Numbered from the stretch's first letter, positions 40,439 to 52,476 are shown. The stretch is DNA of 64,000 nt from Diphasiastrum complanatum (GCA_029204225.1 CM055102.1:39571014-39635013), one strand, 5' to 3'. Made by a program: numbers and translations. Notes: generated by a model not told the origin, from the letters alone.

Positions 40439-43021
40439 ATGCCTAGCATAGTACTCACAGCAAAACAGGCAACAATGCATAACCCTATCAAAAGGCCAGG
40501 AAAAGTATTGACTTTTTCGAAAGCCTGTGCCAACCAAAAGAATTTGAAGCAAGGCAAGCTGATTCAGGTTGACATGAAAAAAGAAGGGTTGCAATCAAAT
40601 ATAACTGCTAAATATGCTCTTATCAATAAGTACATTAGGTGCGGTGGTCTTGATGAGGCACGCCAAATATTTGACCACTTGCCTACGAGAAATGCTGAAT
40701 CCTGCAATACTTTAATTGCAGGCTATGCCGAGAATGGACTGTATTGCCAAACTCTTCAAGTTTTAGAAAGAATGCAGAAGGAAGACCTACAGCCAGATAG
40801 CAACACGTTTGTTAGCATTCTTAAAGCCTGCAGTAAAGGAAAAGCCAGCAATAAGGTTAAATTGGTCCATGCAGAGATCATAAAGAACAGACTAGAGTCA
40901 GATATCTTTGTAGGGACCTCTCTTGTGGATGCATATGCAAAATGTGGAAACATTATTGCAGCCCGCCAAGTTTTTGACAACTTACCAAACAGAAACTTGG
41001 TGTCGTGGAACACAATGATCTCAGCATATGCCCAGAATGGATCTGGTCACCAAGCCCTAGAGTTGTTTGAGAAAATGCAAGAAGAGGACATAAAGCCTGA
41101 TGGAATAAGTTTTGTAAGTGCCTTGAAAGCATGTGGCCTTATAAGATCCATAGACAAGGGCAAGGTGATTCATTATCTTATAAGGAAAAGCAGTCTAGAT
41201 TCAGATATAATTGTTGGCAATTCTCTTGTTGACATGTATATGAAGTGCGGAAGCGTATTGCAAGGCTGTGATGTATTCAACAAACTACCCAAAAGGGATG
41301 TTGTATCTTGGAATGCAATTATAGGAGGACATGTTCGGCACGGTCATGGCAAACAAGCTCTTCAGCTATTCAAGAATATGGAAGAAGAGGAGGTGGAACC
41401 TGACAATGTCACTTATGTGGTCATCCTTAAAGCTTGTGGGAGCATAGGCGCAATAGAGGATGGAATATTAATCCATAACAAGATTTCCAGAAGACAGCTT
41501 GAGTCAGATGTCTTTGTTGGTACTGCTCTTATGAATATGTATGCCAAATGTGGAAAGTTGTTTGAAGCTCGCCTAGTGTTTGAAAAACTAAAAGTGAGAA
41601 ATAGAGTTTCATGGAATGCAATGATTGCTGGATATGTCAATCATAGACTTGACAAGGAGGCCATCAAACTTTTTGAGGAAATGCAGCAGAATGGTGTTCA
41701 GCCTGACAAAATCACATTCCAGAGCGTTTTAAAAGCATGTGGGAGAATCTCGCTTCATGAAGGTAGGATGATTCATCGTCAAGTTGTTAACATGGGGTTG
41801 GAGTCTGACATGCATATTGGAAGTACCCTTGTTGACATGTACGCAAATTTTGGCAGTATACACGAGGCTCACAAGGTCTTCAACGAAATGTTAGCAAGGG
41901 ACACTGTGGCATGGAATGCGTTGATCACAGGATATGCCCAGCAAGGCTCTGGTTTGGAGGTTCTCCAATTGTTTAAGGTGATGAAGGATGAGGGGATAGA
42001 CCCTGATGGTGTCACCTTTGTAAGTGTTTTGAAAGCGTGTGGCAGCATGGGAGATTTAGAAAATGGCAAGCTTGTGCATACCATGGTTTTGAAAAGGAAA
42101 CTTGGGTCGGATGTATACATTGGTGCCACTATCATTGATATGTATGCCAAATGTGGAAGCTTGAATGATGCAAAGCAAGTTTTTGACAATTTAGTGGAAA
42201 GAGACCTGGTGGCATGGAATGCAATGATTGCAGGTTATGTACAGCATGGTTATGGCCGCCAGGCCCTTGAGTTATTCAAGAATATGAAAGAGGAGGGCCT
42301 TAAGCCAGACATTTTCACTTTTGCAAGTGTTCTCAAAGCGTGTGGTTGCATTGCAGCTTTAGATCAGGGCAAACTCATCCATGCTCAAATAAGAGAAAGT
42401 GGACTAGAGCCAGATTTGCTTGTTGCAAATAATCTTGTGGATATGTATGCTAAATGTGGACAGCTGGACAAGGCATATGATGTATTTGCAAATCTGAAAA
42501 GAAGAGATGTAACTTCATGGAATGCACTCATGGCAGGATGTGCACATCTGGGACTTGGTACACATGCGCTGAAGGTTTTTGGGGAGATGCTGAAAGATGG
42601 GGTGCAGCCAAATGATGCCACATTTGTTTGTGCTCTTTCTGCATGCAGCCATGCAAACCTTCCAAAAGATGGCGTTCAAATATTTGATTCTATGGCCGAT
42701 TTTGGCATTATTCCAAAGTGGCAGCATTATTCATGTATGGTTGACATTCTGAGTAGAGCTGGAAATTTGCTTGAGGCAGAGGAATTTATACACAAGATGC
42801 CAGTACAACCTGATGCTGACATGTGGATGTCCCTGCTTGGAGCATGTAGAACATATGGCAATGTGGAGTTGGCAATACGATCTTTTCAGTCAATTCTGAA
42901 GTTAAATAAAAATCATACAGCTGCACATGTCCTGATGTCAAATATTTATGCTATGGCAGGTAGCTGGGAAAAGAAAGTAGCTGTAAGAAAGGAAATGGAG
43001 TCACATCTCGGATCAGTTTAG
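40439..43021 (+). CDS. PLS-class pentatricopeptide-repeat protein, E subgroup
   Basis: Intronless frame of 860 residues from the first in-frame ATG; the open frame itself extends back to 40328 without a Met. About seven P1-L1-S1 triplets run from residue 50 to about 720. Each carries VSWN(A/T)MI-type, MYAKCG-type and (V/I)LKACG-type signatures. They are followed by P2-L2-S2-like repeats and an E motif (MPVQPDADMWMSLLGACRTY, then HVLMSNIYAMAGSW). It ends MESHLGSV with no E+ or DYW deaminase domain. Such proteins bind organellar RNA base by base and recruit editing factors in trans. No stop or frameshift was seen, so it looks functional. The N-terminus is not a clear transit peptide. Confidence 0.93.
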   Translation: MPSIVLTAKQATMHNPIKRPGKVLTFSKACANQKNLKQGKLIQVDMKKEGLQSNITAKYALINKYIRCGGLDEARQIFDHLPTRNAESCNTLIAGYAENGLYCQTLQVLERMQKEDLQPDSNTFVSILKACSKGKASNKVKLVHAEIIKNRLESDIFVGTSLVDAYAKCGNIIAARQVFDNLPNRNLVSWNTMISAYAQNGSGHQALELFEKMQEEDIKPDGISFVSALKACGLIRSIDKGKVIHYLIRKSSLDSDIIVGNSLVDMYMKCGSVLQGCDVFNKLPKRDVVSWNAIIGGHVRHGHGKQALQLFKNMEEEEVEPDNVTYVVILKACGSIGAIEDGILIHNKISRRQLESDVFVGTALMNMYAKCGKLFEARLVFEKLKVRNRVSWNAMIAGYVNHRLDKEAIKLFEEMQQNGVQPDKITFQSVLKACGRISLHEGRMIHRQVVNMGLESDMHIGSTLVDMYANFGSIHEAHKVFNEMLARDTVAWNALITGYAQQGSGLEVLQLFKVMKDEGIDPDGVTFVSVLKACGSMGDLENGKLVHTMVLKRKLGSDVYIGATIIDMYAKCGSLNDAKQVFDNLVERDLVAWNAMIAGYVQHGYGRQALELFKNMKEEGLKPDIFTFASVLKACGCIAALDQGKLIHAQIRESGLEPDLLVANNLVDMYAKCGQLDKAYDVFANLKRRDVTSWNALMAGCAHLGLGTHALKVFGEMLKDGVQPNDATFVCALSACSHANLPKDGVQIFDSMADFGIIPKWQHYSCMVDILSRAGNLLEAEEFIHKMPVQPDADMWMSLLGACRTYGNVELAIRSFQSILKLNKNHTAAHVLMSNIYAMAGSWEKKVAVRKEMESHLGSV

Positions 43022-44873
43022 CTGAGAGCCACAAAATTTGATCAAAACAACATTCACTCACAATTCATGCTAACAAGCTCCCAAGTGAGCGGTAAAGGCT
43101 AAAAGAAAGATGTGCACTTATATCGTTACGGGTGCAGTTCTTATTGCAAAAAATTCAGGACTTAGGGTGATTCATCACCTGTATTGGTGCTCTTGACTGC
43201 AGCATGCAACCTCGAGTTGCGCACAGTAGGGATCTGTTGGTGCATGCTTCAGTGGTTTGTTCCAGAAGTTGCAGATAAATATATGTGCAGTCAGCAGTGC
43301 TTGTCATTTCCAGATGCTGGAAACTTCTATAAAACATTTGAGAGAAATCACATAAAATCATTTGGATTTATTTTATTTCCCAGAAGCCTTATACGACAGT
43401 TATCCATTTTGAAGAGCCGTTCAACAGAAATACCAGCTTTAACTCTGTAAGGTCCTCTTTATGCCACCAGTACCACGTGTGCTAGTGCTAAGCTACATTT
43501 TTATTGCTGTGTAACCACATCAAGTGTTTACACTTAGAGCAGTCTCTTGAGCATTTGTTTACACTGCATCTATGGGTACAAAAACGGCCTCCTTACCTTG
43601 ACTAGCTTTCATTCCTAAAATAGAAACAAAATTAGATGTTATTACTATTTCGCCTAGCTATAATTGAACACACAAGATACTGCAAGATTGTTGTATAGAG
43701 GTTGTATGCCATTTGCTTATCTACTATTAGTGTTTGTTTTGAACATGTATATAGAATTTGTGGACCTGTATCAATTATCTAACACTACTGTTTTTGCAGT
43801 TTATTCATGTGGGTCTCCATGATCCAGGATTCCAATCTTATAATGAGTGCCAATTTCTGGGTCAAACCAAAAGAAGGAATTCCATATTTTTGTACTTGAG
43901 TCTAGCCAGTATGCATGCATCCCAGACCAGTTAACGCCATGTGCCCACATTCCAAGGAAAACACAGCAACACAATGATCAAGGAATTACAGCAAGTTGGA
44001 ATCAAAGAAAAATAAGGGTTTAGCAAATTGTGCTTGATCGAAGTCTAGTGAAGGCCGCAGACAGCAATATTGCAATGCAGCGCACAATTATCATCAAACT
44101 AAGAAACTAACAATAGTAATCCAAATATTTAGATGAAAAATCCCCATTGAGTAATACTAACTTAGGCTAGAGCTTGGGTGTTGTCTTATATAGCTTGTTA
44201 ACTCAATTTTAAATTGATAACAAGTCTTAGGGTGGTTTCAAATTATTGGCAAATCTTGACTTTCACTTGCCACCCATTTTTTGAATCTTGGCAAGTGAGT
44301 TGATGGGTAATTGACCACCCCCATTTCACATTTGGTTGGTAAGTGTTAATTGAAGGGTTATAATATGATTGGCCCATTTGAATCTTAACATACGATTGGT
44401 CCATTTTATTTAAGGTGCTGTGTTTTGAAATGCAAGTATGAAACTTATAGTGTTAAAAGGTTGAAGGGTGCTCTAAGTTTTTGATTTTTTTAAGCAATCA
44501 CCTTTTAACTAGAAAGGTCAAAATTGAAATGCATTTCATTGAAAGTTATATTGGCAGTGAAGGGTTGAAAGAACTTCAAAATGCAGGCCAACATGCTAGG
44601 GGACATTGGATGGCCCAAAAAGGATTTAACTTGCCCCTGTGGCAGTGGGTCCCTACCATGTCATTTGTGTGAAAAATTGTCGACTAGTTTGTTGGTTTAT
44701 TGGCATTTTTGGAGGCCAAAATGAAACCTCAACTTAGAGATAGTTTCATATTTGTCAATAAAGGCCCAAATAGTGTTTGTACTATTTTTGGCAAGTAGAT
44801 AAATGAATGAAGTCCGTGGATTTTGGACCCATTTTAATTGGCTAATTTTGGTACATTGCATTTAGACTAATAT
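43022..44873. other. 3' flank of PPR gene, no recognisable genes
   Basis: Short ORFs only. From about 44160 it becomes AT-rich and intergenic in character. No DYW remnant was found downstream of the PPR stop. Confidence 0.5.
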
Positions 44874-45480
44874 GCGCTATCGTCGGGACCTATGGTCATT
44901 TTGACCAAACGACGTCGGAATCATGTCGGGCTGGATCCGTATGCTCAGTATGGGGCCCACGAGCCTTTCCAAGCAGCATTTTGGGCCACTCCGGACAAGT
45001 CGGACCCATTCTAGGTCTCGACCGGTCAAGTGTCCCTGAAGACTTTTTCTGGGCAAAACTTCGGACGGGGGTCTCGGGCCACCCATCAATCCGTTTGGCA
45101 TCCCGTCTATCCCCACATGTTCCACTTGACGTTGCCCACTGGTCGGAACTGATTGTACGTGAAACGGGCCTCGTTCGGAGAAACTGGGCCTTTGGACGGA
45201 AACTAGCAAAAGTAGTCCTTTTTCGCGTGCCCTAACTGCGTTATCGCCGGGACCAATGGTCATTTTGACCAAACGACGTCGGAATCATGTCGGGCTGGAT
45301 CCGTCTGGTCAGTATGGGGCCCACAAGCCTTTCCACAACATTCCGGGCCACTCCGGACAAATCGGACCCATTCCAGGTCCCGACCGGTCAACTGTCCCTG
45401 AAGACTTTTTATGGGCGGAACTTCGGATGGAGGTCTCAGGCCACCCGTCAATCCGTTTGGCGTCCCGTCTATCCCCACAG
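44874..45480 (+). repeat. GC-rich 364-bp tandem repeat, left array
   Basis: One full and one partial unit. Units start at gcgctatcgtcgggacc (44874) and gcgttatcgccgggacc (45238). The unit contains gggcccac and gaccggtcaa blocks. Marked GC enrichment against AT-rich surroundings. The same unit occurs inverted at 50303-51297. Confidence 0.93.
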
Positions 45481-45960
45481 GTAAGTCAGAATGTCTATTT
45501 CAATGAAAATAAGATGGCTGGTGCAAATCTTTTTGGAAAAGAAAATTGAGAGGTCGTGGGTTGAGTTGGAAGTGGAACAGTTAGATGTCTTTACATCAGT
45601 AGCAACGGAAGTAGTAGGGATGGTGGTAGTGGCAAGTGAAACGGTGATGGAGGCGGTATCAACAATGGTGGTGGTGGTTAGTGGTGGGACTAGTGCAGCT
45701 GCCTTTGAAACAATCTCCACCTTATCTTCTACAAGATCGCCTTCATTGAAGTATTCAAGGGTGTCTACATCGATGAAGTCGTCTTGCTTCAGAGCAGCGG
45801 AGTCTTTTGTTTTCTTTTCGGCCCTTGGACTTTCCTGGACTTCCACTGAAATTTGTGCTGCCTGACCTTGATCTTGATTTTTTCTTGTTTCTTGGTCAGG
45901 ATTGGCTGCTTCAGTCTCTTTAGCTTTTTCATCATGAGTGGGGTCAGCTACAATTGTGTG
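45469..45960 (-). pseudogene. Unrecognised acidic, Ser/Thr-rich frame
   Basis: The main frame is 125 codons (45469-45846) with DDFIDVDTLEYFNEGDLVED and a Thr/Val-rich stretch. Similar low-complexity Glu/Ala/Lys sequence continues upstream to about 45960. No family recognised. It could be the C-terminus of a retroelement gag or a host fragment. Confidence 0.3.
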
Positions 45961-46143
45961 TTCAGCTTGTGTGGTTGCAGACTACTCCCTTTATCCCTCC
46001 TCTGAAAGTATTGTCTGTGTCTATTGGGCATGAGGGGGTGAGGTAACAACTGGAACGGATCTTGATGGTGATTTGGATCGGGTGCTTGTATCCAGTGAGT
46101 TTACCGGTGTAGTTACGAATGAAGCCACAATTGATCTAGAGCT

Positions 46144-46213
46144 AAGCTATGAAAGCATCACATAAGCAAGACTTAACCAAGCTACGAAAGCATCACATAA
46201 GCAAGACTTAATT
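46144..46213. repeat. 35-bp tandem duplication
   Basis: Two copies of aagctatgaaagcatcacat plus 15 bp, with two differences. Confidence 0.9.
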
Positions 46214-46394
46214 ATGGAAAGTAGGAAAGAGAGAGATTAAGGAGACTAAAGAGAGAGATCAATGGAGGGTGTTCCACTCAATATTCTTAGAATTGACAAT
46301 TTCAGCATAGAATCTAGCAAGAGACCTGAAGACATTAAAATGTGTGTTCAAATTTTCCCACTGAGCTAAGTTAAAACACCATTGTCTATACTGT

Positions 46395-46670
46395 ATGAAC
46401 AAAAATGACATGACAAGGAGTACAAAAATATCAAGAGACCGAGAAGATCCAAATTGGAAACCCGTACTACTGATTCCTATTCATACTATTCACATTCGTA
46501 GTTTACATGCAGAGGTATGTATAATAGAAAAAATAATATATCTTCACATCTTATTTTCATGGAATACCAAGCCAAAGTCATCTTTGAAGCAAGCCATTTC
46601 CAAATTAAAGTATGTTTTGTCTAAAGCAGGCTTACATAAAGGCCATGTTAAAATAAAAAAAAGATGATAA
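46395..46670 (+). pseudogene. Short coding fragment related to 63880-63961
   Basis: The frame 46395-46667 ends KYVLSKAGLHKGHVKIKKR. This is nearly the same as LSKAGLHKGNVTIEK on the minus strand near 63900-63961, so both are copies of one repeated coding element. Family unknown. Confidence 0.45.
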
Positions 46671-47099
46671 GTTTTCAAGTAAATCAGTCAATATTTCATG
46701 CAAACTGAGCAGTGGAGGATTCCAAGCTCGTAAATTTAAATCAAATTATTCTAGAAAATAATCCTAAATTCAATACTTAGTTTGAAAAAAGATAATACGT
46801 ACAACTTAAGTTTGAGAAATGATGTTCTTCTCGGCTACTCAAAGCAAAAGTTTGAAAAAAGCTTGACAACATATTAAAATATTTAAAAAAAGATAAATTT
46901 TCAAACACTGATGTGCAAATGATATAAAAAACAACCAGTGAATTTGTTGATGTAGTTCAAAGTGCATGGAGAGCAAATCACATAACACATTCTATGGTAA
47001 GGATGTAGGTGCAGTACCATTGTAGGCAAATTTGTGCAACCATAAATTAAATATTTATGGTATTGATTCATATATTGCTTTTATGAATTGCAGCACATG

Positions 47100-47860
47100 C
47101 CTCTCCTCTCCACTTCTAGTTCATCTGTCATTGAGAAGCTCAATGGAGATAACTACCATCTTTAGAAATTCAAGAGAAAGGTAGTACTACTTGCAAAAGA
47201 ACAAATGGGACATCGTTGAAGGCACTGAGATCAAGCTAGAGGTCGATGGAATTAACATCTCCAAATGGAGACATAGGGATGGAAAGGTTCTTGGCATGAT
47301 AACTCTCAATATCAAGGACTCTCAGATCAGCCATATCAGATAAGCCCAGACTGCTAACTCTCAGATCAGCCATATCAGATAAGCCCAGATTGCTAAGCAT
47401 GCCTGGGACATCCTAGCCACTTTGACTCTAAGATGTTACGTACAAACTCTATTTGAGGAAAAAAAAATTTCACCATCAAAATGTTTGAGCTGACTCTATT
47501 TCGACCCATCTTGATACCTTCAAGAATCTTATGGAGCAAATGACTACCATTGGATCAATCAATGAAGATATCGATGCCATGACTATGTTATCTAGTTTAC
47601 CATAAGCATATGAGAATTGGATCATGGTGATTTCTACAAAACAAGGCCTCACTCTTACTAGAGCAATCTATATGGTACTTCAAGAGGAGATTAGAATAAG
47701 TGGATCATCCTCAAAAAGTACAAATGGAAGAGATCTGTGAAGTCAGAACAAAAACAACCAATAGTCAACATTGAATTCAGAACATTCATCATCTAAACCA
47801 AAACAATAGCTATTTTGCAAATACTATAAAAGGATTATTCATCTCATCAAGGATCGTAGA
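47100..47860 (+). pseudogene. Copia gag remnant
   Basis: From about 47108, STSSSSVIEKLNGDNYHL then KFKRKVVLLAKEQ is the gag N-terminal WxxFxxK-type segment (the Trp is now a stop). Downstream are TTIGSINEDIDAMTML, LPAYENWI-like and LTRAIYMVLQEEIR segments typical of UBN2. Stops and a 39-bp tandem duplication break it. Confidence 0.72.
47318..47395. repeat. 39-bp tandem duplication within gag remnant
   Basis: Two copies of a unit beginning actctcagatcagccatatc. It keeps the codon phase because 39 is divisible by three. Confidence 0.92.
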
Positions 47861-48718
47861 ACACTCAAGTACAACAATGAGAAGAGGAAGTGGTTCCACC
47901 AACAAGCCAATGGTGCAACCACCAGTCAAACAACTCAATGGTGCACAATAAGACAGATTCAAGAACGCAAATAGCACTGCGAGTGTAACAAAGCATAGAA
48001 CACACAACATTGGAGATTCTCGGAGAGCCCAAGCCCTCATACAACTCTTCTGTATTGAATAATAGAACCACAATACAAGGGGGCAACTCTGCTGCCCATA
48101 TATGAAAAACAGATGAAGCTTCTACACTACATGTATGTATCATGCCAAGAACCAGATAATAGGTCCTCGTTCAAGAACCTCTGGTTAGGACGTCAAATTA
48201 GACACGATATCTAGATTACACTGTAAAGAAAGAGAGGGATGCGTAACGGACACTTCACGGGCCTGGGACAATAGTTATTTAAGTGTTTAGCTAGTTGTGA
48301 ACCATGGTAGATTAGTAACTTAAGCATACTGCAAGTTTTGGACTTGGTTTCTGGGCTACTTCTTGGCATGTATTTGTGGCAAGCATGTAATGGTTACTAA
48401 AAGATGCGTCAGCACACCTTTCTAGATGAATTTTTTGTTGTCATAAAAATCTCCATTGTCCTGTGTGATGGCATGTTGATTGTTGTACTATTATGTATTG
48501 CATTGGTAGGTGAATGAGTATCGCAAACCCACACTATAGTGCCACTAAAGGACTGAATAAAGGTGGGTCCCTTTAGTTGATCAATTAAGTTAAGGTCCAC
48601 TTCACACTACAGGCCTGGTAAGTCCAAAATTTAAAATGAAGTTCTCCTATTGGTCCAAGTGAAAAACTGGGACTCCCATCCTTTCATATTAACATCCACT
48701 TGTCACTATGTGGAAAAT

Positions 48719-48945
48719 TGTGAAAAATCAGAGATCAAAACACATAGTTCATCAATGATCTTTAGCCAAATTTGGTTGCACATCTAGAAATAGCTAGAAG
48801 ATAGAAATCACTACTTTATGCATGTTCGAACTTAGAAATGCACAAAGATCTGATCATAAACACTTAGATATGACTTAGTACTGTCTCTGTCCATACATAA
48901 GTAGTACATTATTGTACTTCACACGTGTGAAAGCTAGATCAACCG
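48719..48945 (-). repeat. LTR fragment, left
   Basis: Matches 49879-50090 with a few differences, then diverges after ctagatcaacc. Includes TTCACACGTGTGAA at 48918-48931. Confidence 0.85.
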
Positions 48946-49862
48946 AGATGAAGAAGTAGATTCACCTCTTGATAGAAGCCTAAACTCCTCATTCATCACA
49001 ATCTCTTGCAAATCCTCCATACTTGGCAATGTCTTTTGAATAGCAAAGCTTTGTACCAAATTAGCATGATCATCCAACAAGCTAGCTCCATATCCTTAAT
49101 GCTTTCACTAATGCATGCACGTTCATCACTTAAAGCTTTAACTCTCAAAACAAAAGCATGAGCACCTTTATATTTTGAGGATTTTGAAAAATTTGCCTCC
49201 TTAGGGTTAGGACCCTAGATGCAGACTTGGACTCATAAACCTTCTTCAAAGATTCTTCCAACATGAAGCCACTTGAGGTTGCCATGTGACAATGATTTGA
49301 TCTTCTCTTTGAACTTGTTCTAATGCACTTAGCACTCCCTTGAAAATCAACAAATGAAACTCAAGAAGAAATCACAAAGATATGAAAACAATCTAGCCTC
49401 CTCCTTTTTCTCTTTCTAGCAAATCCTAGCACATAGAATCTTGATTTCTTGATCACAATAGATCTAAACCCAATATGATGAGCTTTTGTCAACACCTAAG
49501 ATTGAAACACACTCTTGAAAAATTCCAGCAATCAAGAGATCCTATCAAATTTAGGGTTTCTCCAAAAATGCAAAATATTGAATCAAGCAAAATCTACATG
49601 CAAAAGCTAAAATCTAGATATCTCATCTAATAGAATGTATCATCCACAATCATGAGCAATTTTTGTCTCCACATTCCAGTAAGTGGTTTCAAAAATCAGC
49701 CATCTACAAGTATTTTGACCTAAAATGATTTTAAGATCACAAAAATCCAAACCCTATACTTGAAACTACAAGATTTGAGCTAGAAACACCTCCAAATCCA
49801 CAAAATTTATGGCGCCCTCAAATCCACCTCTAGATTTGGCAAATCCACCAAATTTGGCCTAT

Positions 49863-49878
49863 AGCCTGCTTTGATACC
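49863..49878 (-). other. Primer binding site
   Basis: The minus strand reads TGGTATCAAAGCAGGC immediately 3' of the LTR-terminal CA, as in plant Copia elements. Confidence 0.82.
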
Positions 49879-50296
49879 ATGTGAAAAATCAGAGATCAAA
49901 AAACATTTAGCCAAATTTGGTTGCACATCTAGAAATAGCTAGAAGATAGAAATCACTACTATATGCATGCTAGAACTTAGAAATGCACAAAGATCTAATC
50001 ATAAACATTTAGATATGACTTAGTACTATCTATAACCATACAAAAGCAGTACAGTACAATACTTCACACGTGTGAAAGCTAGATCAACCATAAAATCAAC
50101 ATTCTGCACATAAAAACTCAAGATATAAAGAGAAAAACACATGAGATGGACAAGAAACACAAGAGATGAATTCTCCACAAAGAAAGAAACTTTGATGATT
50201 ATTTCTCCACACAAATACAACTTATAGCTTCCAAAATGCCATTTGGCCACTTGTCCCAAACTTGACCTAATTTGAAAACTTCTTGATACTTCATCA
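49879..50296 (-). repeat. 5' LTR, cut by GC-rich array
   Basis: Starts TGTGAAAAATCAGAG and contains TTCACACGTGTGAA at 50063-50076. It ends where the GC-rich repeat begins near 50300, so its outer end is missing. Confidence 0.8.
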
Positions 50297-50302
50297 AAAA
50301 CC

Positions 50303-51297
50303 AGGGCACACGAAAAAGGACTACTTTTGCTGGTTTTCGTCCAAAGGCCTAGTTTCTCAGAACGAGGCCTGTTTCATATACAATCAGTTTCGACCAGTGG
50401 GCAACGTCGAGTGAAACTTGTGGGGACAGACGAGACGTCGAACGGAGTGACGGGTGGCCCGAGACCTCCGTCCGAAGTTTCGCCCAAAAAAAATCTTCAG
50501 GGACACTTGACCGGTCGGGACCTGGAATGAATCCGACTTGTCCGGAGTGGCCCGGAATGCTGTGGAAAGGCTCGTGGGCCCCATACTGACCAGCCGGATC
50601 CAGCCCGACATGATTCTGACGTCGTTTGGTCAAAATGACCGTTGGTCCCGGCGATAGCGCAATTAGGGCATGCGAAAAAGGACTACTTTTGCTGGTTTCC
50701 GTCCAAAGGCCCAGTTTCTCCGAACGAGGCCCGTTTCATGTATAGTCAGTTCCAACCAGTAAGCAACATCGAGTGGAACTTGTGGGGACAGACGAGACAC
50801 CGAACAGATTGATGGGTGGCCCGAGACCTCCGTCCAAAGTTCCGCCCAGAAAAAGTCTTCAGGGACACTTGACCGGTTGGGACCTGGAATGGGTCCGACG
50901 GAGTGGCCTGGAATGTTGTGGAAAGACTCGTGGGCCCCATACTAACCAGACGGATCCAGCCCGGCATGATTCCGACATCGTTTGGTCAAAATGACCATTG
51001 GTCCCGGCGATAGCGCAGTTAGGGCACGCGAAAAAGGACTACTTTTGCTGGTTTCCATCCAAAGGACCAGTTTCTCGGAACGAGGCCCATTTCATGTATA
51101 GTCAGTTCCGACCAGTGGGCAACGCCAAGTGGAACTCGTGGGGACAGACGGGACGCCGAACGGACTGACGGGTGGCCCGAGACCTCCGTCCGAAGTTCCG
51201 CCCAGAAAAAGTCTTCGGGGACACTTGACCGGTCGGAACCTGGAATGGGTCCGACTTGTCCGGAGTGCCCCGAAATGCTGTGGAAAGGCTCGTAAAC
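50303..51297 (-). repeat. GC-rich ~360-bp tandem repeat, right array
   Basis: Three units, the last partial. Unit junctions read cccggcgatagcgcaattag near 50647 and cccggcgatagcgcagttag near 51004, about 357 bp apart. Inverted relative to 44874-45480. Confidence 0.93.
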
Positions 51298-52397
51298 CCT
51301 CCTTCTGTAAATTTTACTACTCAAAAACTTATTTGGTGTTGTGCAATAGAAGCTAAGCACAAGTGAAAAGAATTTTTTTTTGTACACACTACAAGTAATA
51401 AAAGAAAAGCATTAATATCATGGTAGATGTACGTAACGGTGCTGGCTGGGAGGTCTTGTTTTCAGTGTGGCTTGTATTTAGGTTCTAGGATCAAAATGGG
51501 AACTTGTTACAAGAGTATGCCTTATAGCTAGGTGATTACAATTGTCGTCTTTTAATATTCCGTTGTGGGTATGTATGGTAGAGTGCCCTCCCCTCCCCTC
51601 CCTAAATAAAATTGACCCATGAGAATGACGTTGAGGGATTGGTGAATCATATTAGGAATGGAAGGCTTTGGCTATTTTGCTCGAAGTGTCATTGATATGA
51701 GGTTAAGGTGCAAGTCTTTCCAGACTAAATTACCGATATTCCAATGTTACGTACTAAACCTTCAGATGATTGAAAACCTTCTCTAGTTTTCGGTAACCTC
51801 TACGTCTGGCCTTAATTCTAGGCACCAAAGGAAGGACTATTACAACTTTCGTTCACGCGCTTATCGGGGTTTAGATCTGGGTAGTTACAAGGTTTGGTGG
51901 CTCCAAATTGCAGGGGTTGCTTCTGTCCATTGTTGGGTACCGTCGATGTTGCCTGTAAGCAGCAATGCTTCGAGATGTCTCTGAAAGTAGTGATGGATGG
52001 GCATCAGAGAAAAATTCAGTGAAATCAATGCCCAAAGAATTTACATAAACTAAGGTAGGTGCCTTGTGAAAAGGGATTCCAGTTGTGATCTCCTAAGGTT
52101 GGTGGATGTGTAAATCCTTGGGATGCCAAATAGCTTAGACTCGTCAAAAGGCCTCAATTTGAAAAAAATGTTAACATTGAGTTTCAAGGGTACCAAAGTT
52201 TAAATTTTTTTTGAGATCCGACCTGTGGCGCAAGGAGGCAGCGTTGATGAGAAGAAGGCTTCGCTGGAAGGAGAGCGTGGATAAGAGGCTTCGCTGTTCA
52301 GTTTCGCTGCTCAAGACTGCTCAAGACCGTAAAGTGAAGATCTTGAAGAGGCTAGGTTCATTGCTCAGCTGGGAAATGCTATGATTAAGGATCCATG
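51298..52397. other. No recognisable gene
   Basis: Intergenic-looking sequence with short ORFs. The last 200 bp are richer in G and purines. Confidence 0.5.
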
Positions 52398-52476
52398 CTT
52401 TGCTACTGAGCTGGGAGGACTGAGTAAACGTGTTTTGACTTTGCTACTGAGCTGGGAGGACTGAAACGTGTTTTGA
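52398..52476. repeat. 41-bp tandem duplication
   Basis: Two copies of ctttgctactgagctgggag plus following bases. The second copy has a small deletion. Confidence 0.9.

Larger units (their letters stand above)
48719..50300 (-). mobile_element. Truncated LTR retrotransposon derivative
   Basis: Two similar blocks start TGTGAAAAATCAGAGATC at 48719 and 49879. Directly left of the right block lies the complement of an iMet primer site (minus strand TGGTATCAAAGCAGGC, 49863-49878). The element is therefore on the minus strand with its 5' LTR on the right. The internal region (48946-49862) has no long frame. The left LTR matches for only about 227 bp. Confidence 0.8.

Noticed and set aside
40756-42727. 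Minus-strand ORFs within the PPR gene
   Set aside because: Repeated antisense frames of the PPR repeats, with no independent protein character.
44877-45549. Several ORFs in both strands of the GC-rich repeat
   Set aside because: They recur in every repeat unit on both strands because GC-rich sequence has few stops. No protein family is recognised. The ORFs at 50327-51387 are the same.
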